A stretch of DNA of 31,582 bases, taken from positions 1 through 31,582 of the IMG/VR virus record IMGVR_UViG_3300045974_000197. One strand, written 5' to 3'. The notes below the pieces were generated by a model. That model made no database searches, was not told where the DNA came from, and saw only the letters and a list, made by a program, of their open reading frames with translations. Every line of letters begins with the position of its first letter. The stretch's first letter is position 1. The position numbers and the translations under genes are program-made. Source of the DNA: a virus. This document shows, in pieces, positions 7,130 through 14,067 of this stretch.

Positions 7130-7585
7130 ATGACAACCGAACACATCGACGCCCCCGATGTAGCCCAGCGCCGCCGTCAGCTTTGGCAGTGGCTTTTAGA
7201 CAACTTTGGCGGCTCACAGACTGCATTCCTGGACGACCTGCAGGAACGCGGCCACGAAATGAATCAGGGCGAACTTTCAGGACTGCTAAAGAAAAAATCT
7301 TTTGGTGAAAAAAAGGCCCGCAGCCTGGAGACCAAAGCAGGCATGCCGCACCGATACCTGAATCCTACTTTTGACGTTGTAGAGTTGCGCTTGCGTGAGC
7401 AGGCGACAACAGCCTACCTTTGGCCGTTTGCCACTATCACGCCGGACCTTTACAACAACGTGCTGCGCGACATGGACCGGGCCATCATTGAAACCATGGC
7501 TATGACGTTGTTAGAGGCCCGCGCCAATTCAGAAAAACACGCACCGCCCGCGTACAACACGATTGATAAATCGGCAGCAGCTTGA
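7130..7585 (+). CDS. CI-type repressor without protease domain
   Basis: A 151-aa protein starting MTTEHIDAPD at 7130; longer in-frame versions would run back through the operators. Residues about 10-65 form the helix-turn-helix region (RRRQLWQWLLDNFGGSQTAF through LLKKKSFGEKKARSLE), typical of betaproteobacterial prophage repressors. The C-terminus (LWPFATITPDLYNN through AIIETMAMTLLEARA) resembles the tail segment seen at the end of many phage repressors. The S24 peptidase domain and its Ser/Lys dyad are absent, so RecA-driven self-cleavage is unlikely. Role: lysogenic repressor acting on the sites at 7057-7093 and 8217-8253 (inferred). Confidence 0.75.
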   Translation: MTTEHIDAPDVAQRRRQLWQWLLDNFGGSQTAFLDDLQERGHEMNQGELSGLLKKKSFGEKKARSLETKAGMPHRYLNPTFDVVELRLREQATTAYLWPFATITPDLYNNVLRDMDRAIIETMAMTLLEARANSEKHAPPAYNTIDKSAAA

Positions 7586-7594
7586 GCTGGATTT

Positions 7595-7625
7595 GCGGGT
7601 ATCAACCGCACGCATTTTTTGTTTT
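7595..7625 (+). terminator. Weak terminator after the repressor
   Basis: GCGGGT (7595-7600) pairs with ACCGC (7604-7608) with one bulged base, followed by a T-rich run (7615-7625) interrupted by one G. It is placed correctly after the stop at 7585, between convergent genes. The short stem makes it tentative. Confidence 0.4.
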
Positions 7626-7678
7626 CAGAGTTACAAAAACAACCGGGCCAGAGCGGTATAACCGCCAAGACACTAGCG

Positions 7679-8116
7679 CTATCGCACGGCGCCAGTGACT
7701 ACATTCATTTCATACGTGGCGGCGCCCGTGCCATCGCGGTAACGCATACAAGCCACCGAGTACACATCGCCTTGCAAGTGGGTCATAGCCGTGACGTTGG
7801 CACAGAGCTGGCCACTCAGATTGATGACTAACGCCGCCTTTTGTTTAATCTCGTCATCAAGCGCCACACTACCGGGCGCGGGCGCCGCATAACCGCCTGG
7901 CGCGCTAGGCTTGTCGGCGTGGAACATGGCGCTGCACATCCCAAGCACCAACATGGCACAGCCTGCAGCAATCCAGCCAAACGCCGCGTCTTTGGTGGGC
8001 GGTACGCGCACTTTGCGCACATCCACGGGCGCCCGACTGGCGATGAAAAGCTCCATCGCCTCGCGGCTGGCAAACACCTGACCCTGGTAGCTGTAGCCGT
8101 CTGATTCTTCCAGCAT
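7679..8116 (-). CDS. Single-pass membrane protein in the immunity region
   Basis: A 145-aa protein. The ATG at 8116 is preceded by GGGAG at good spacing. Residues about 47-66 (FGWIAAGCAMLVLGMCSAMF) form one membrane segment. The N-terminal 45 residues (YSYQGQVFASREAMELFI) look like a small folded cytoplasmic domain, and the remainder would be periplasmic with two Cys (QLCANV, VACMRY) that could form a disulfide. It sits alone, convergent with the repressor and divergent from the early operon, a position often held by lysogenic conversion or superinfection-exclusion genes. Function not established. Confidence 0.65.
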   Translation of the reverse strand: MLEESDGYSYQGQVFASREAMELFIASRAPVDVRKVRVPPTKDAAFGWIAAGCAMLVLGMCSAMFHADKPSAPGGYAAPAPGSVALDDEIKQKAALVINLSGQLCANVTAMTHLQGDVYSVACMRYRDGTGAATYEMNVVTGAVR

Positions 8117-8216
8117 AAACACTCCCGTTTTTGACTGCGGCACCACCGCACAGGCCCATGGTAGTCATGGCCTAGGCCACTTGCAAAAAATAATTTGGTA
8201 ATTTTTGCACGATTAT

Positions 8217-8257
8217 TACTTTTTGGTGTTGACACTGCAATCACCGTTTGGTAATCT
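8217..8257 (+). promoter_or_regulatory. Rightward early promoter with repressor operators
   Basis: A perfect TTGACA (8229-8234) is followed after 17 bp by TAATCT (8252-8257). TACTTTTTGGTG (8217-8228) abuts the -35, and CACCGTTTGGTA (8242-8253; reverse complement TACCAAACGGTG) fills the spacer. The two are 25 bp apart, the same spacing as the operators at 7057 and 7082. Upstream, GCAAAAAAT and ATTTTTGC around 8183-8208 form a further inverted repeat. The promoter would drive 8299-14240. Confidence 0.65.
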
Positions 8258-8298
8258 TCAACCCAAGCCGACCCAACACGCCGGCATGGAGCAAATAA

Positions 8299-8565
8299 AT
8301 GGAAGCGGAAACACAAAAATGCATCAAGCGGATGCGCAGCCGATTGGAGCGCTGGGAGCTGTCTCATCTGCGCGAGCTGGCCGCAGACCTGCACACCCAG
8401 CTTGAAGCCTCCCAAGCCCGTGCCGAAGCAGCCGAAGCCATGGCCGAACTTTGGCAGCAAGATTTTGAAATGGCAATGAGGGAAGTGCGCGAGGCTAATC
8501 CGGATGCAGCCATTGTCCTGACATTGGACGGTGCAATGCACATCGTGCAAGGCGGTGTGATATGA
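8299..8565 (+). CDS. Small coiled-coil early protein
   Basis: An 88-aa protein and the first gene of the rightward early operon, with GGAG at 8287-8290 before its ATG. Residues 10-60 are charged and helical with heptad-like spacing (RMRSRLERWELSHLRELAAD, then EASQARAEAAEAMAELW), so a coiled coil is likely. The end, AIVLTLDGAMHIVQGG, would be a short strand pair. Overlaps the next start by 4 bp. Function unknown. Confidence 0.6.
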   Translation: MEAETQKCIKRMRSRLERWELSHLRELAADLHTQLEASQARAEAAEAMAELWQQDFEMAMREVREANPDAAIVLTLDGAMHIVQGGVI

Positions 8566-8837
8566 GCATGCACCGCCTGATTAACTGGCTATTGGCGCTG
8601 GCCATCGCCGCTATGCTTTCTGCGGGCTGCTTGCTGGATGGACCCAGCCTACACAGTACCGAGCAGGCTACAGCTAGCAGCCTGATGGATGCACAAAACG
8701 CCGCTGCTGCTGATCTGCGCTTTGCGCATGCTGCAGCCGCTGTCTGCGGCCCCAACGCAGCCGCCAAAGACCTGGGTGATGGCACAGTGCAGTGCTACAC
8801 GCACAAGGGCCGTAAGACGGCGAGGGTTGCGCTGTGA
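8562..8837 (+). CDS. Small predicted lipoprotein
   Basis: A 91-aa protein. MSMHRLINWLLALAIAAM is a signal peptide ending in the lipobox LSAGC (Cys at about residue 22), with Leu at +2, which would favour the outer membrane in the usual sorting rule. The mature part is Ala-rich with two Cys (AAVCGPN, VQCYTHKG). Gene starts and stops overlap neighbours (ATGA before, GTGA after). It could be an early surface-modifying or exclusion lipoprotein. Its early-operon location argues against a spanin. Function unknown. Confidence 0.65.
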   Translation: MSMHRLINWLLALAIAAMLSAGCLLDGPSLHSTEQATASSLMDAQNAAAADLRFAHAAAAVCGPNAAAKDLGDGTVQCYTHKGRKTARVAL

Positions 8838-9169
8838 CTTGCTGCACCCAAGACTGCAATCAAGGCCGCAATTGCCCGGCCCGCGCTGGCCACGTACTGC
8901 CGCCCGCAGTGTCCGGCGAACTTATGCAAATACCGCACCTACGCCGCACCTGTGATGAACTGGGTGTTTGCCAAAACTATCAACCGCGTTGCGGTATCTG
9001 CAGTGACAAAGCTCGCCTGTCGGACGGCGGAAATGTGAACGTCATCAGTGGCCTGGATGCGCTGTGCGATGAAATTTTTTATTGGGCGATTGTGCCCATG
9101 ATGATTCTTATCACGTTTGCTTTTACAGCCGGTTTTGCTGGCTACCTCTATGCGCGCTTTTTTCAGTAG
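8834..9169 (+). CDS. Cys-rich single-pass membrane protein
   Basis: A 111-aa protein with a GTG start at 8834 that overlaps the previous stop. The N-terminal half is Cys-rich (TCCTQDCNQGRNCPAR, then TCDELGVCQNYQPRCGIC) and could bind metal. The C-terminus (residues about 83-108, IFYWAIVPMMILITFAFTAG) is one membrane segment with a short basic tail. The DCNQGRxCP motif recurs in small phage proteins I have seen. Function unknown. Confidence 0.6.
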   Translation: MTCCTQDCNQGRNCPARAGHVLPPAVSGELMQIPHLRRTCDELGVCQNYQPRCGICSDKARLSDGGNVNVISGLDALCDEIFYWAIVPMMILITFAFTAGFAGYLYARFFQ

Positions 9170-9203
9170 CGCGCCCAATTTTTCCACCACCCCAAAGGAA
9201 CCC

Positions 9204-9575
9204 ATGAACGGTAAAAAATGCAAAGTCCTGCGTGCGCAAGCGGGAAACCGCAAGAGCTATCAGCACCTGAAAAAATCTGTGAGCGCACAAGCCCGCACGG
9301 ATGCAGCGCAGGCACCAACGCCGGTGAAGCTGCGCACGCACAAGCGTAAGCCCGCCATTCAATCCACATGGCCCGGTACGTTTAATCAGCACACCCAGCG
9401 CAGGCCGTTGATTGTGATGCGCCCCATACGCGCCCTGGTGCGTGCACTGATTGAAATGACCCCGGCAAACCCCGAAACAGGCCAGCGATTTATCAGCCGC
9501 AGTGACCTGGAAATGGTGGCATGGGTTTCCAAGATGCCCAAGCATGCGATTGATGCACGCGTGTGCAGCTTCTAG
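9204..9575 (+). CDS. Basic early protein of unknown function
   Basis: A 123-aa protein. The ATG at 9204 is preceded by AAAGGA at 9195-9200, whereas the longer frame begins inside the previous gene. The first 60 residues are strongly basic (KKCKVLRAQAGNRKSYQHLK, KLRTHKRKPA) and probably bind nucleic acid. Residues 65-120 look helical and globular (ALVRALIEMTPANPETGQRF, ISRSDLEMVAWVSKMPKHAI). No family recognised. Confidence 0.55.
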   Translation: MNGKKCKVLRAQAGNRKSYQHLKKSVSAQARTDAAQAPTPVKLRTHKRKPAIQSTWPGTFNQHTQRRPLIVMRPIRALVRALIEMTPANPETGQRFISRSDLEMVAWVSKMPKHAIDARVCSF

Positions 9576-9584
9576 GGGATAACC

Positions 9585-10010
9585 ATGAAAGCATTTGGAT
9601 TATTCCTGGTAGACCTGAACAATGGCAGCACGCATGCCGGGCTGACTGGCGACTTGAATGAGTTGCTGCAGGCCGTCAAAAACACGGGCCGCACGGGCAG
9701 CATGACTTTGAAAATCAAGGTCAGTAACGGCAGCAAGGCTAGCGGCGATGTAGACCGAATCATCATCGTGGCAGAGCGCAAGCTAGAGCTACCCAAGCCC
9801 GAGCAGCCGCAGGATTTCTTTTGGCTCACAGACGATGCAGAGCCCACCCGCCAACACCCACGCCAGCATGCGCTGGACTTGCGCAGCGCGGGCTACGAAC
9901 GCGGCGGCGTGCGCGACACCATTACCGCTGCCTTTGTGGCCAGCGCGCCCACCACCTTTACCCAACCTGACGCCGATGGCGTTATCACTCACCTGAAAGA
10001 AGCCAAATAA
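9585..10010 (+). CDS. Conserved phage protein upstream of DUF2303 gene
   Basis: A 141-aa protein. Residues 1-65 (MKAFGLFLVDLNNGSTHAG, then TLKIKVSNGSKASGDVDRII) form a small beta-rich domain, followed by a Pro-rich segment ending DFFWLTDD. This architecture is what I know from phage proteins placed directly before the YfdQ/DUF2303 gene, and that gene starts here in the stop codon (TAATG). Function unknown, but the pairing suggests a shared pathway. Confidence 0.65.
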   Translation: MKAFGLFLVDLNNGSTHAGLTGDLNELLQAVKNTGRTGSMTLKIKVSNGSKASGDVDRIIIVAERKLELPKPEQPQDFFWLTDDAEPTRQHPRQHALDLRSAGYERGGVRDTITAAFVASAPTTFTQPDADGVITHLKEAK

Positions 10011-10855
10011 TGGAATACAACGATATCCAAAGCAAGCCGGAATATCTGGTGCTTGCGGGGCAGTTAACAGACCTGGCTACCAGCGCCATTGCGCCCGAAA
10101 TTATGGGCCACTATGCGCATGTGGTGGTGCCACAAGGTTATGCCATCAAAGACATTTCCACGGACATAGAAAAGCAAGAAGATACGCCTAACCGCAAGCG
10201 CGGAACGGTGCAACTAAAAAGCCTGCAAAGCCTGTTGGATTACATGCACGCACAGCAGATTTCCGATGCTGCAATCGCGGATGCATTTGTTTATGCAAAT
10301 CCTGACCAGCGCACTATCACTGCCATTTTCAATGACCAGCTCACTAAGCCCGGCTGGCGCGATCACCGGGCCGTATTCAGCGCTGAATTCACGCCAGAAT
10401 TTAAGCGGTGGATGGACTGGAATAGCAAGCAGATGGGGCAGACCGAGTTTGCGGAATTTGTCGAAGACAACATGGTAGACATTACCGAGCCCGCATCCGC
10501 CAAGCTGCTGGACATGGCGCTGACCATTCAGGCCAAGACGGACATTAATTTCAGCAGCGCCAAACGGCTGCAAAACGGCCAAGTGCAATTGCAGTACACC
10601 GAAGCCATCAACGCCACGGCAGGAACCAATGGCGGCATGGAGATACCCAAAGAATTTACGCTGGGCCTGCGCATCTTCAAAAACGGCGAAGGCTACAAAC
10701 TGCGCGCCCGCCTGAAATATCGCCTGAACGCGGGCGCCATCAAGTTTTGGTATGAGTTGGACCGGCCAGAGCGCAGCATTGAAGATGCCTTCGCGGGCTA
10801 TGTGGAAACCCTGCGCACCACCAGCGGCTTTACCGTGCTGTTGGGTACACCGTAA
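10010..10855 (+). CDS. DUF2303 (YfdQ) family phage protein
   Basis: A 281-aa protein. The order of motifs fits DUF2303: an N-terminal helical part, KRGTVQLKSLQSLLDYM, then TAIFNDQLTKPGWRDHRAVF, then EFAEFVEDNMVDI, and a C-terminal FTLGLRIFKNGEGYKLRARLKYR strand-rich domain. Length is as expected for the family. DUF2303 proteins are early or accessory genes of many temperate phages; no biochemical role is settled to my knowledge. It overlaps both neighbours by 1 bp, in the core of the early operon. Confidence 0.9.
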   Translation: MEYNDIQSKPEYLVLAGQLTDLATSAIAPEIMGHYAHVVVPQGYAIKDISTDIEKQEDTPNRKRGTVQLKSLQSLLDYMHAQQISDAAIADAFVYANPDQRTITAIFNDQLTKPGWRDHRAVFSAEFTPEFKRWMDWNSKQMGQTEFAEFVEDNMVDITEPASAKLLDMALTIQAKTDINFSSAKRLQNGQVQLQYTEAINATAGTNGGMEIPKEFTLGLRIFKNGEGYKLRARLKYRLNAGAIKFWYELDRPERSIEDAFAGYVETLRTTSGFTVLLGTP

Positions 10856-11061
10856 TGCCTGGCGCAATGAGTAACGCGATTGACAGCATTGAAGTGATCG
10901 AGCGCCAAGCGCGTGAAGCGGCACACCAATATGTCGATTTGAATGATGCCTGCCCCTGGAACTTTTACAGCCCGCAAGGTCAGGTTTTCAAAAAGGCATT
11001 CACACAAGAGCGCAGCGCCATGCTGATGGCAGAGGCAAAGAAACGGCGGGAGGGTAAGTAA
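10855..11061 (+). CDS. Small early protein
   Basis: A 68-aa protein. The ATG at 10855 overlaps the DUF2303 stop; MSNAIDS at 10867 is an alternative start. The middle is DLNDACPWNFYSPQGQVFKK, and the end is basic and helical (MLMAEAKKRREGK). No motif known to me. The stop overlaps the next start by 1 bp. Confidence 0.6.
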   Translation: MPGAMSNAIDSIEVIERQAREAAHQYVDLNDACPWNFYSPQGQVFKKAFTQERSAMLMAEAKKRREGK

Positions 11062-11273
11062 TGGGGCAAGGTATTGATTTGGCGCGCGAACATGCGCCAG
11101 AGCACGCACGGGTAATGGAAAACTTCCGCGACCAATTGCTGATTGCACTTTTGCTGCGCGCAGGGCCAAACGTTTGCATGCCAATAGCGGAAGTGGACGC
11201 TACGGGCGACTACGTTGTGGCCATGAGCGTGACCGATGGGAATTTCAATTTTGAAGTGAGGCTAAAGCAATGA
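11061..11273 (+). CDS. Small early protein
   Basis: A 70-aa protein. The N-terminal helix (VMENFRDQLLIALLLRAG) is followed by a strand-rich part (PIAEVDATGDYVVAMSVTDG, FNFEVRLK). It looks like a compact alpha/beta fold and is soluble. It overlaps the next start by 4 bp, as do most genes here. No family recognised. Confidence 0.6.
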   Translation: MGQGIDLAREHAPEHARVMENFRDQLLIALLLRAGPNVCMPIAEVDATGDYVVAMSVTDGNFNFEVRLKQ

Positions 11274-11572
11274 GCCTGACAACAGACCCCAATGACCCAC
11301 GCTTGACGCGCGGCGTGGATGTTGAGCCTACAGAGCAAGCGAAAACCTATCTGGTGCTGAGTGAGGACGAACGCGCCAAAGGCTTTGTGCGACCGGTGCG
11401 CGAATCGTATTTTCATAAAGATTGCAGCACTATTACCCGCATGGGTCTGGCGCTGGCGGAAACGTATGCACGCGACCCTAAGTTTTATGGCGCCACCTAT
11501 TGCGTGAGTTGCCAGAAGCATCGCCCTGTGCATGAATTTACCTGGATGGATGGCTCGGAGCTGGGGACGTAA
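11270..11572 (+). CDS. Conserved small phage protein with Cys motif
   Basis: A 100-aa protein. The stretch SYFHKDCSTITRMGLALAET is followed by ARDPKFYGATYC and CVSCQKHRPVHEFTW. This is a common small protein of tailed phages in my recollection. The C-x2-C with nearby His and the earlier HKDC suggest a structural zinc site. No enzyme motif is present. Function unknown. Confidence 0.75.
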   Translation: MSLTTDPNDPRLTRGVDVEPTEQAKTYLVLSEDERAKGFVRPVRESYFHKDCSTITRMGLALAETYARDPKFYGATYCVSCQKHRPVHEFTWMDGSELGT

Positions 11573-11574
11573 CT

Positions 11575-11829
11575 ATGAAATTCATACTCCCTGGAACTTC
11601 CCAAGAGCTGGGTGAAGACATGTTTATAAAAGCCATGATGCCTGTTATTAGGGTGCAGGCTCACGGTATGAGCCCGCAGAACCTGGCGAACTTGTATGTA
11701 GGCATCATCGGCGCCGCTTATGGCTCTATGGCCGCAGACTTTGGCAAGGAAAGCGCCCAACAAATCATTGACATGATGCAAAAGCAATTTGGCACCGTGT
11801 TTATGGATACGCAAAGGGTAATCCAATGA
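11575..11829 (+). CDS. Small early protein
   Basis: An 84-aa, largely helical, soluble protein (FIKAMMPVIRVQAHGMSP, NLANLYVGIIGAAYGSM, ESAQQIIDMMQKQFG). The Gly/Ala-rich centre could be a buried helix, but it is too polar for a firm membrane call. It ends overlapping the next start by 4 bp. Function unknown. Confidence 0.6.
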   Translation: MKFILPGTSQELGEDMFIKAMMPVIRVQAHGMSPQNLANLYVGIIGAAYGSMAADFGKESAQQIIDMMQKQFGTVFMDTQRVIQ

Positions 11830-12074
11830 ACCAAACCCGAGTTGGCTCGCTGATTGAAGCCTTTATGAATGTGGCTATCGGCTTTGGCATCAACATGTGC
11901 GCAAACTTTTTGATATTGCCGCTGATTGGGTTTCACATAACCCTGAGCCAAAACCTGTTTATCGGCGTGCTTTATACCGGCATCAGCGTGGCGCGCAGCT
12001 ATGTTATTCGACGTTGGTTTAATGCTCGGCTGCATGCGGCGGCGCAGCGCCTGGCCGGTAGGGCGGCAGCATGA
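11826..12074 (+). CDS. DUF7220-like two-helix membrane protein
   Basis: An 82-aa protein. The sequence pattern SLIEAFMNVAIGFGINMCAN, then NLFIGVLYTGISVARSYVIR and RRWFN, matches small phage membrane proteins I know as DUF7220. Two membrane segments are predicted (residues about 14-35 and 43-60), with a basic C-terminus inside. Role unknown. Early expression argues against a holin role. Confidence 0.7.
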   Translation: MNQTRVGSLIEAFMNVAIGFGINMCANFLILPLIGFHITLSQNLFIGVLYTGISVARSYVIRRWFNARLHAAAQRLAGRAAA

Positions 12075-12253
12075 AGCAAGGTTTTGTATTGGTGTGGCCC
12101 AACGGAAAACCCCGCAGCATGGGTGGTCCGTTTGACATTCTTTATGCACCACGCAGCAAGCTGGCCACAGCCACACCACCGGCCAAACGCGGCCCAAAGC
12201 CTAAGCCTATGACGATCAAGGCGAAAAAATCTATGGTCGGGGCATATGAATGA
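12071..12253 (+). CDS. Small basic early protein
   Basis: A 60-aa protein. A short folded start (FVLVWPNGKPRSMGGPFDIL) is followed by a Lys/Pro-rich tail (PPAKRGPKPKPMTIKAKKSM) that looks like a nucleic-acid-binding tail. The stop lies 8 bp inside the methyltransferase start, so translation is probably coupled to it. Confidence 0.5.
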   Translation: MKQGFVLVWPNGKPRSMGGPFDILYAPRSKLATATPPAKRGPKPKPMTIKAKKSMVGAYE

Positions 12254-13173
12254 GCTACATCTATTCGCAGGCGCTGGTGGCGGAATACTCGCAGGGCAGT
12301 TGCTCGGGCACCGATGTGTTTGCGCCGTTGAATGGGAACCCTATGCCCAAGCTGTGCTTTTGGCACGACAGGACGATGGAAGTTTCCCACCATTCCCGAT
12401 TTGGACTGACGTGCAAACCTTTGACGGAACGCCATGGCGCGGCCTTGTTGACGTGGTGGCGGGCGGGTTTCCGTGCCAAGACATATCCGTTGCGGGGGGG
12501 GGGGGCGGGCCTTGACGGCCAGCGCAGCGGAATGTGGCACCACATGGCCCGCATCATTGGCGAAGTACGACCCAGCTACGCATTCATTGAAAACAGCCCA
12601 GCACTCGTTAATCGAGGACTTGACCGGGTGCTCGCTGACCTTGCCAAGCTCGGGTTTGATGCGCGATGGACAGTGCTGGGAGCATCCGACGTGGACGCCC
12701 CGCACCACCGCCAAAGAATCTGGATACTGGCAAACGCCATCAGCCAGCGATGCAACACGCGGCGGGACGATCACCGACAAGATGACCGGCCAGAGCCTGG
12801 TGCAGATGGTGAACACACCCAGCAAGTGGCCGACGCCAACAGCTTGCGGGAACTACAACCGCAAGGGTATGAGTGCGACCAGCGGGGATGGGCTGGCGAC
12901 AGCGGTAAAGATATACCCCACAGCCACAGCCACAGCCTACAAAGGATGGTCACCGAACCACAACCGTGCGGAGACAAACGACCGGCCGGACTACACGATA
13001 GAACGTCAGGGTTTTGCCCCTGGCCAGCAGACCCCGCCGATGCGCTTGAACCCCGATTGGGTCGAGTGGCTAATGGGGTGGCCTATCGGGCAAACCGAAT
13101 TAAAGCCATTGGAAACGGCCAAGTTCCAAGAGTGGCAGCAACAGCATTCAATTTTCTAAAGAATCAACTATGA
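12246..13173 (+). CDS. C5 cytosine DNA methyltransferase, interrupted by frameshift at G12
   Basis: The first 89 codons (12246-12515) carry motif I (HLFAGAGG, residues 5-12), motif II Glu in VEWEPYAQ, and motif IV GGFPCQDISVAG with catalytic Cys77. They then run into a 12-G tract (12494-12505) and stop at 12513-12515. In the +1 frame the protein continues with GLDGQRSGMW, motif VI-like AFIENSPAL, motif VIII HHRQRIWILA, a target-recognition region and motif X GNGQVP, ending at 13173. One G fewer restores about 308 residues. Its stop overlaps the next start (ATGA), so the +1 frame is the true end. The tract could be phase variation, a natural mutation or a read error. Target site is unknown. 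Confidence 0.85.
12473..13159 (+). CDS. Overlapping phage protein ending in the WVEWLMGWP motif
   Basis: Up to 228 aa in a third frame, read across the methyltransferase. GTG at 12473 is one start; TTG at 12512, just after the G tract, is another. The sequence looks like a real family: LAKYDPATHSLKTAQHSL, LPSSGLMRDGQCWEHPTW, WQTPSASDATRGG, WPTPTACGNYNRKG and the C-terminal NPDWVEWLMGWPIG. I recall these motifs from phage proteins beside, or fused to, cytosine methyltransferases. The strand is therefore coding in two frames over about 650 bp. No catalytic residues are identifiable. Function unknown. Confidence 0.7.
   Translation: MPRHIRCGGGGRALTASAAECGTTWPASLAKYDPATHSLKTAQHSLIEDLTGCSLTLPSSGLMRDGQCWEHPTWTPRTTAKESGYWQTPSASDATRGGTITDKMTGQSLVQMVNTPSKWPTPTACGNYNRKGMSATSGDGLATAVKIYPTATATAYKGWSPNHNRAETNDRPDYTIERQGFAPGQQTPPMRLNPDWVEWLMGWPIGQTELKPLETAKFQEWQQQHSIF
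12494..12505 (+). repeat. G12 homopolymer in the methyltransferase gene
   Basis: Twelve consecutive G between motif IV and GLDGQRSG. In related enzymes this place reads VAGKGAGL, so the tract falls within codons for small residues and tolerates change. Such tracts are a known substrate for slipped-strand mispairing. Confidence 0.95.
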
Positions 13174-13649
13174 ACCACCGTCAAAATCTGGCATTAAGCC
13201 CCGTGCAACGCAAGACTATCAATCTGATTAAACACCCGGTATGGCGCGCCCTTGCAGTCGAGCCCCTGGAGAAAAAAGAACAGGTACGGCTATCCCTGGA
13301 CTCGCATGCCGCGTTTGATGAAATCGTGCATGGCCGTGGCACTACTGCCCACATTGATGAATTGGCTGTAGCTGCAAATACCTGCCTGGTGCTGTGCGAG
13401 CGCGGCTTTGGCCCCGAGTGCGAGCCAAAGATTATTGAAGGCCAAGAGGCCATTGTGCGTATCAAGATGCGCTGTTTGCAGGGCAAGGCTATTGGGCTAG
13501 ATGGCCTGGGTGCGCAAGCCCTACGCGATATGTTGGATATTCAAGCCCAGCAGATGGAACATGCAGGACAAAAGGAGGTAGCGATTGCGATTCTTGAAGT
13601 GCACAAGCGCGCCACCAGCGGGCATACGTTTAAGGTAGTTGCAGCATGA
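13170..13649 (+). CDS. Early protein of unknown function
   Basis: A 159-aa protein starting inside the methyltransferase stop (ATGA). It is mostly helical (EKKEQVRLSLDSHAAFDEIV, THIDELAVAANTCLVLCERG-type segments). A middle region IIEGQEAIVRIKMRC is followed by a long C-terminal helix (LRDMLDIQAQQMEHAGQKEV). Related proteins occur in betaproteobacterial phages in my recollection, without a role. Overlaps the next gene by 4 bp. Confidence 0.65.
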   Translation: MNHRQNLALSPVQRKTINLIKHPVWRALAVEPLEKKEQVRLSLDSHAAFDEIVHGRGTTAHIDELAVAANTCLVLCERGFGPECEPKIIEGQEAIVRIKMRCLQGKAIGLDGLGAQALRDMLDIQAQQMEHAGQKEVAIAILEVHKRATSGHTFKVVAA

Positions 13650-13879
13650 CCGACTTAATTAAACGGCTGCGCGATACGGCAAGTAAAGGCGTGTCGGTGT
13701 GGGGTGACTTGCAAATAGAAGCGGCTGCGGAAATTGAGAGATTGCGCCTTGATTCAGTTCGCCTAGATTACCTAGACAAAATGGGAAGTTTCCATAACGG
13801 TGCGCACATTTGCTGCATTTCTGGTGGGTTGCGTACAGCTATTGATTTTTCCCGTGCAGCATCGGGAGCTAATAAATGA
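13646..13879 (+). CDS. Small early protein
   Basis: A 77-aa protein. MTDLIKRLRDTASKGVSVWG and AAAEIERLRLDSVRLDYLDK form helices of the kind common at the N-terminus of small phage ead/Ea22-type proteins. A short Cys-containing part follows (HICCISGGLRTAIDFS). It overlaps both neighbours by 4 bp. Function unknown. Confidence 0.6.
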   Translation: MTDLIKRLRDTASKGVSVWGDLQIEAAAEIERLRLDSVRLDYLDKMGSFHNGAHICCISGGLRTAIDFSRAASGANK

Positions 13880-14067
13880 CCGTTTCTGAATTGATTGAAA
13901 AGCTAACTTCCATGCCTGGCCATATTGATGTATTCATTGAATCGCCTTGCGACGGTAGCGGTGGTGGCGCAGAAACCGACTACTTATACACATTGGATTG
14001 CGAGCTTAGTTCATTCCCAACACGTGGCCGCATCGCCGTAATTTTGATGAATAAGGCGCCAACATGA
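13876..14067 (+). CDS. Small acidic early protein
   Basis: A 63-aa acidic protein. MTVSELIEKLTSMPGHIDVF is the pattern of a small phage family in which a short helix leads into a DVxI/F strand. A Gly-rich loop and a C-terminal strand (RIAVILMNK) follow. The stop overlaps the excisionase-like start (ATGA). Function unknown. Confidence 0.6.
   Translation: MTVSELIEKLTSMPGHIDVFIESPCDGSGGGAETDYLYTLDCELSSFPTRGRIAVILMNKAPT

Noticed and set aside
12250-12500. Open frame starting MSYIYSQALVAEYS before the G tract
   Set aside because: Only the part after the tract shows methyltransferase motifs; the first 80 codons are a frame shadow of motifs I-IV.
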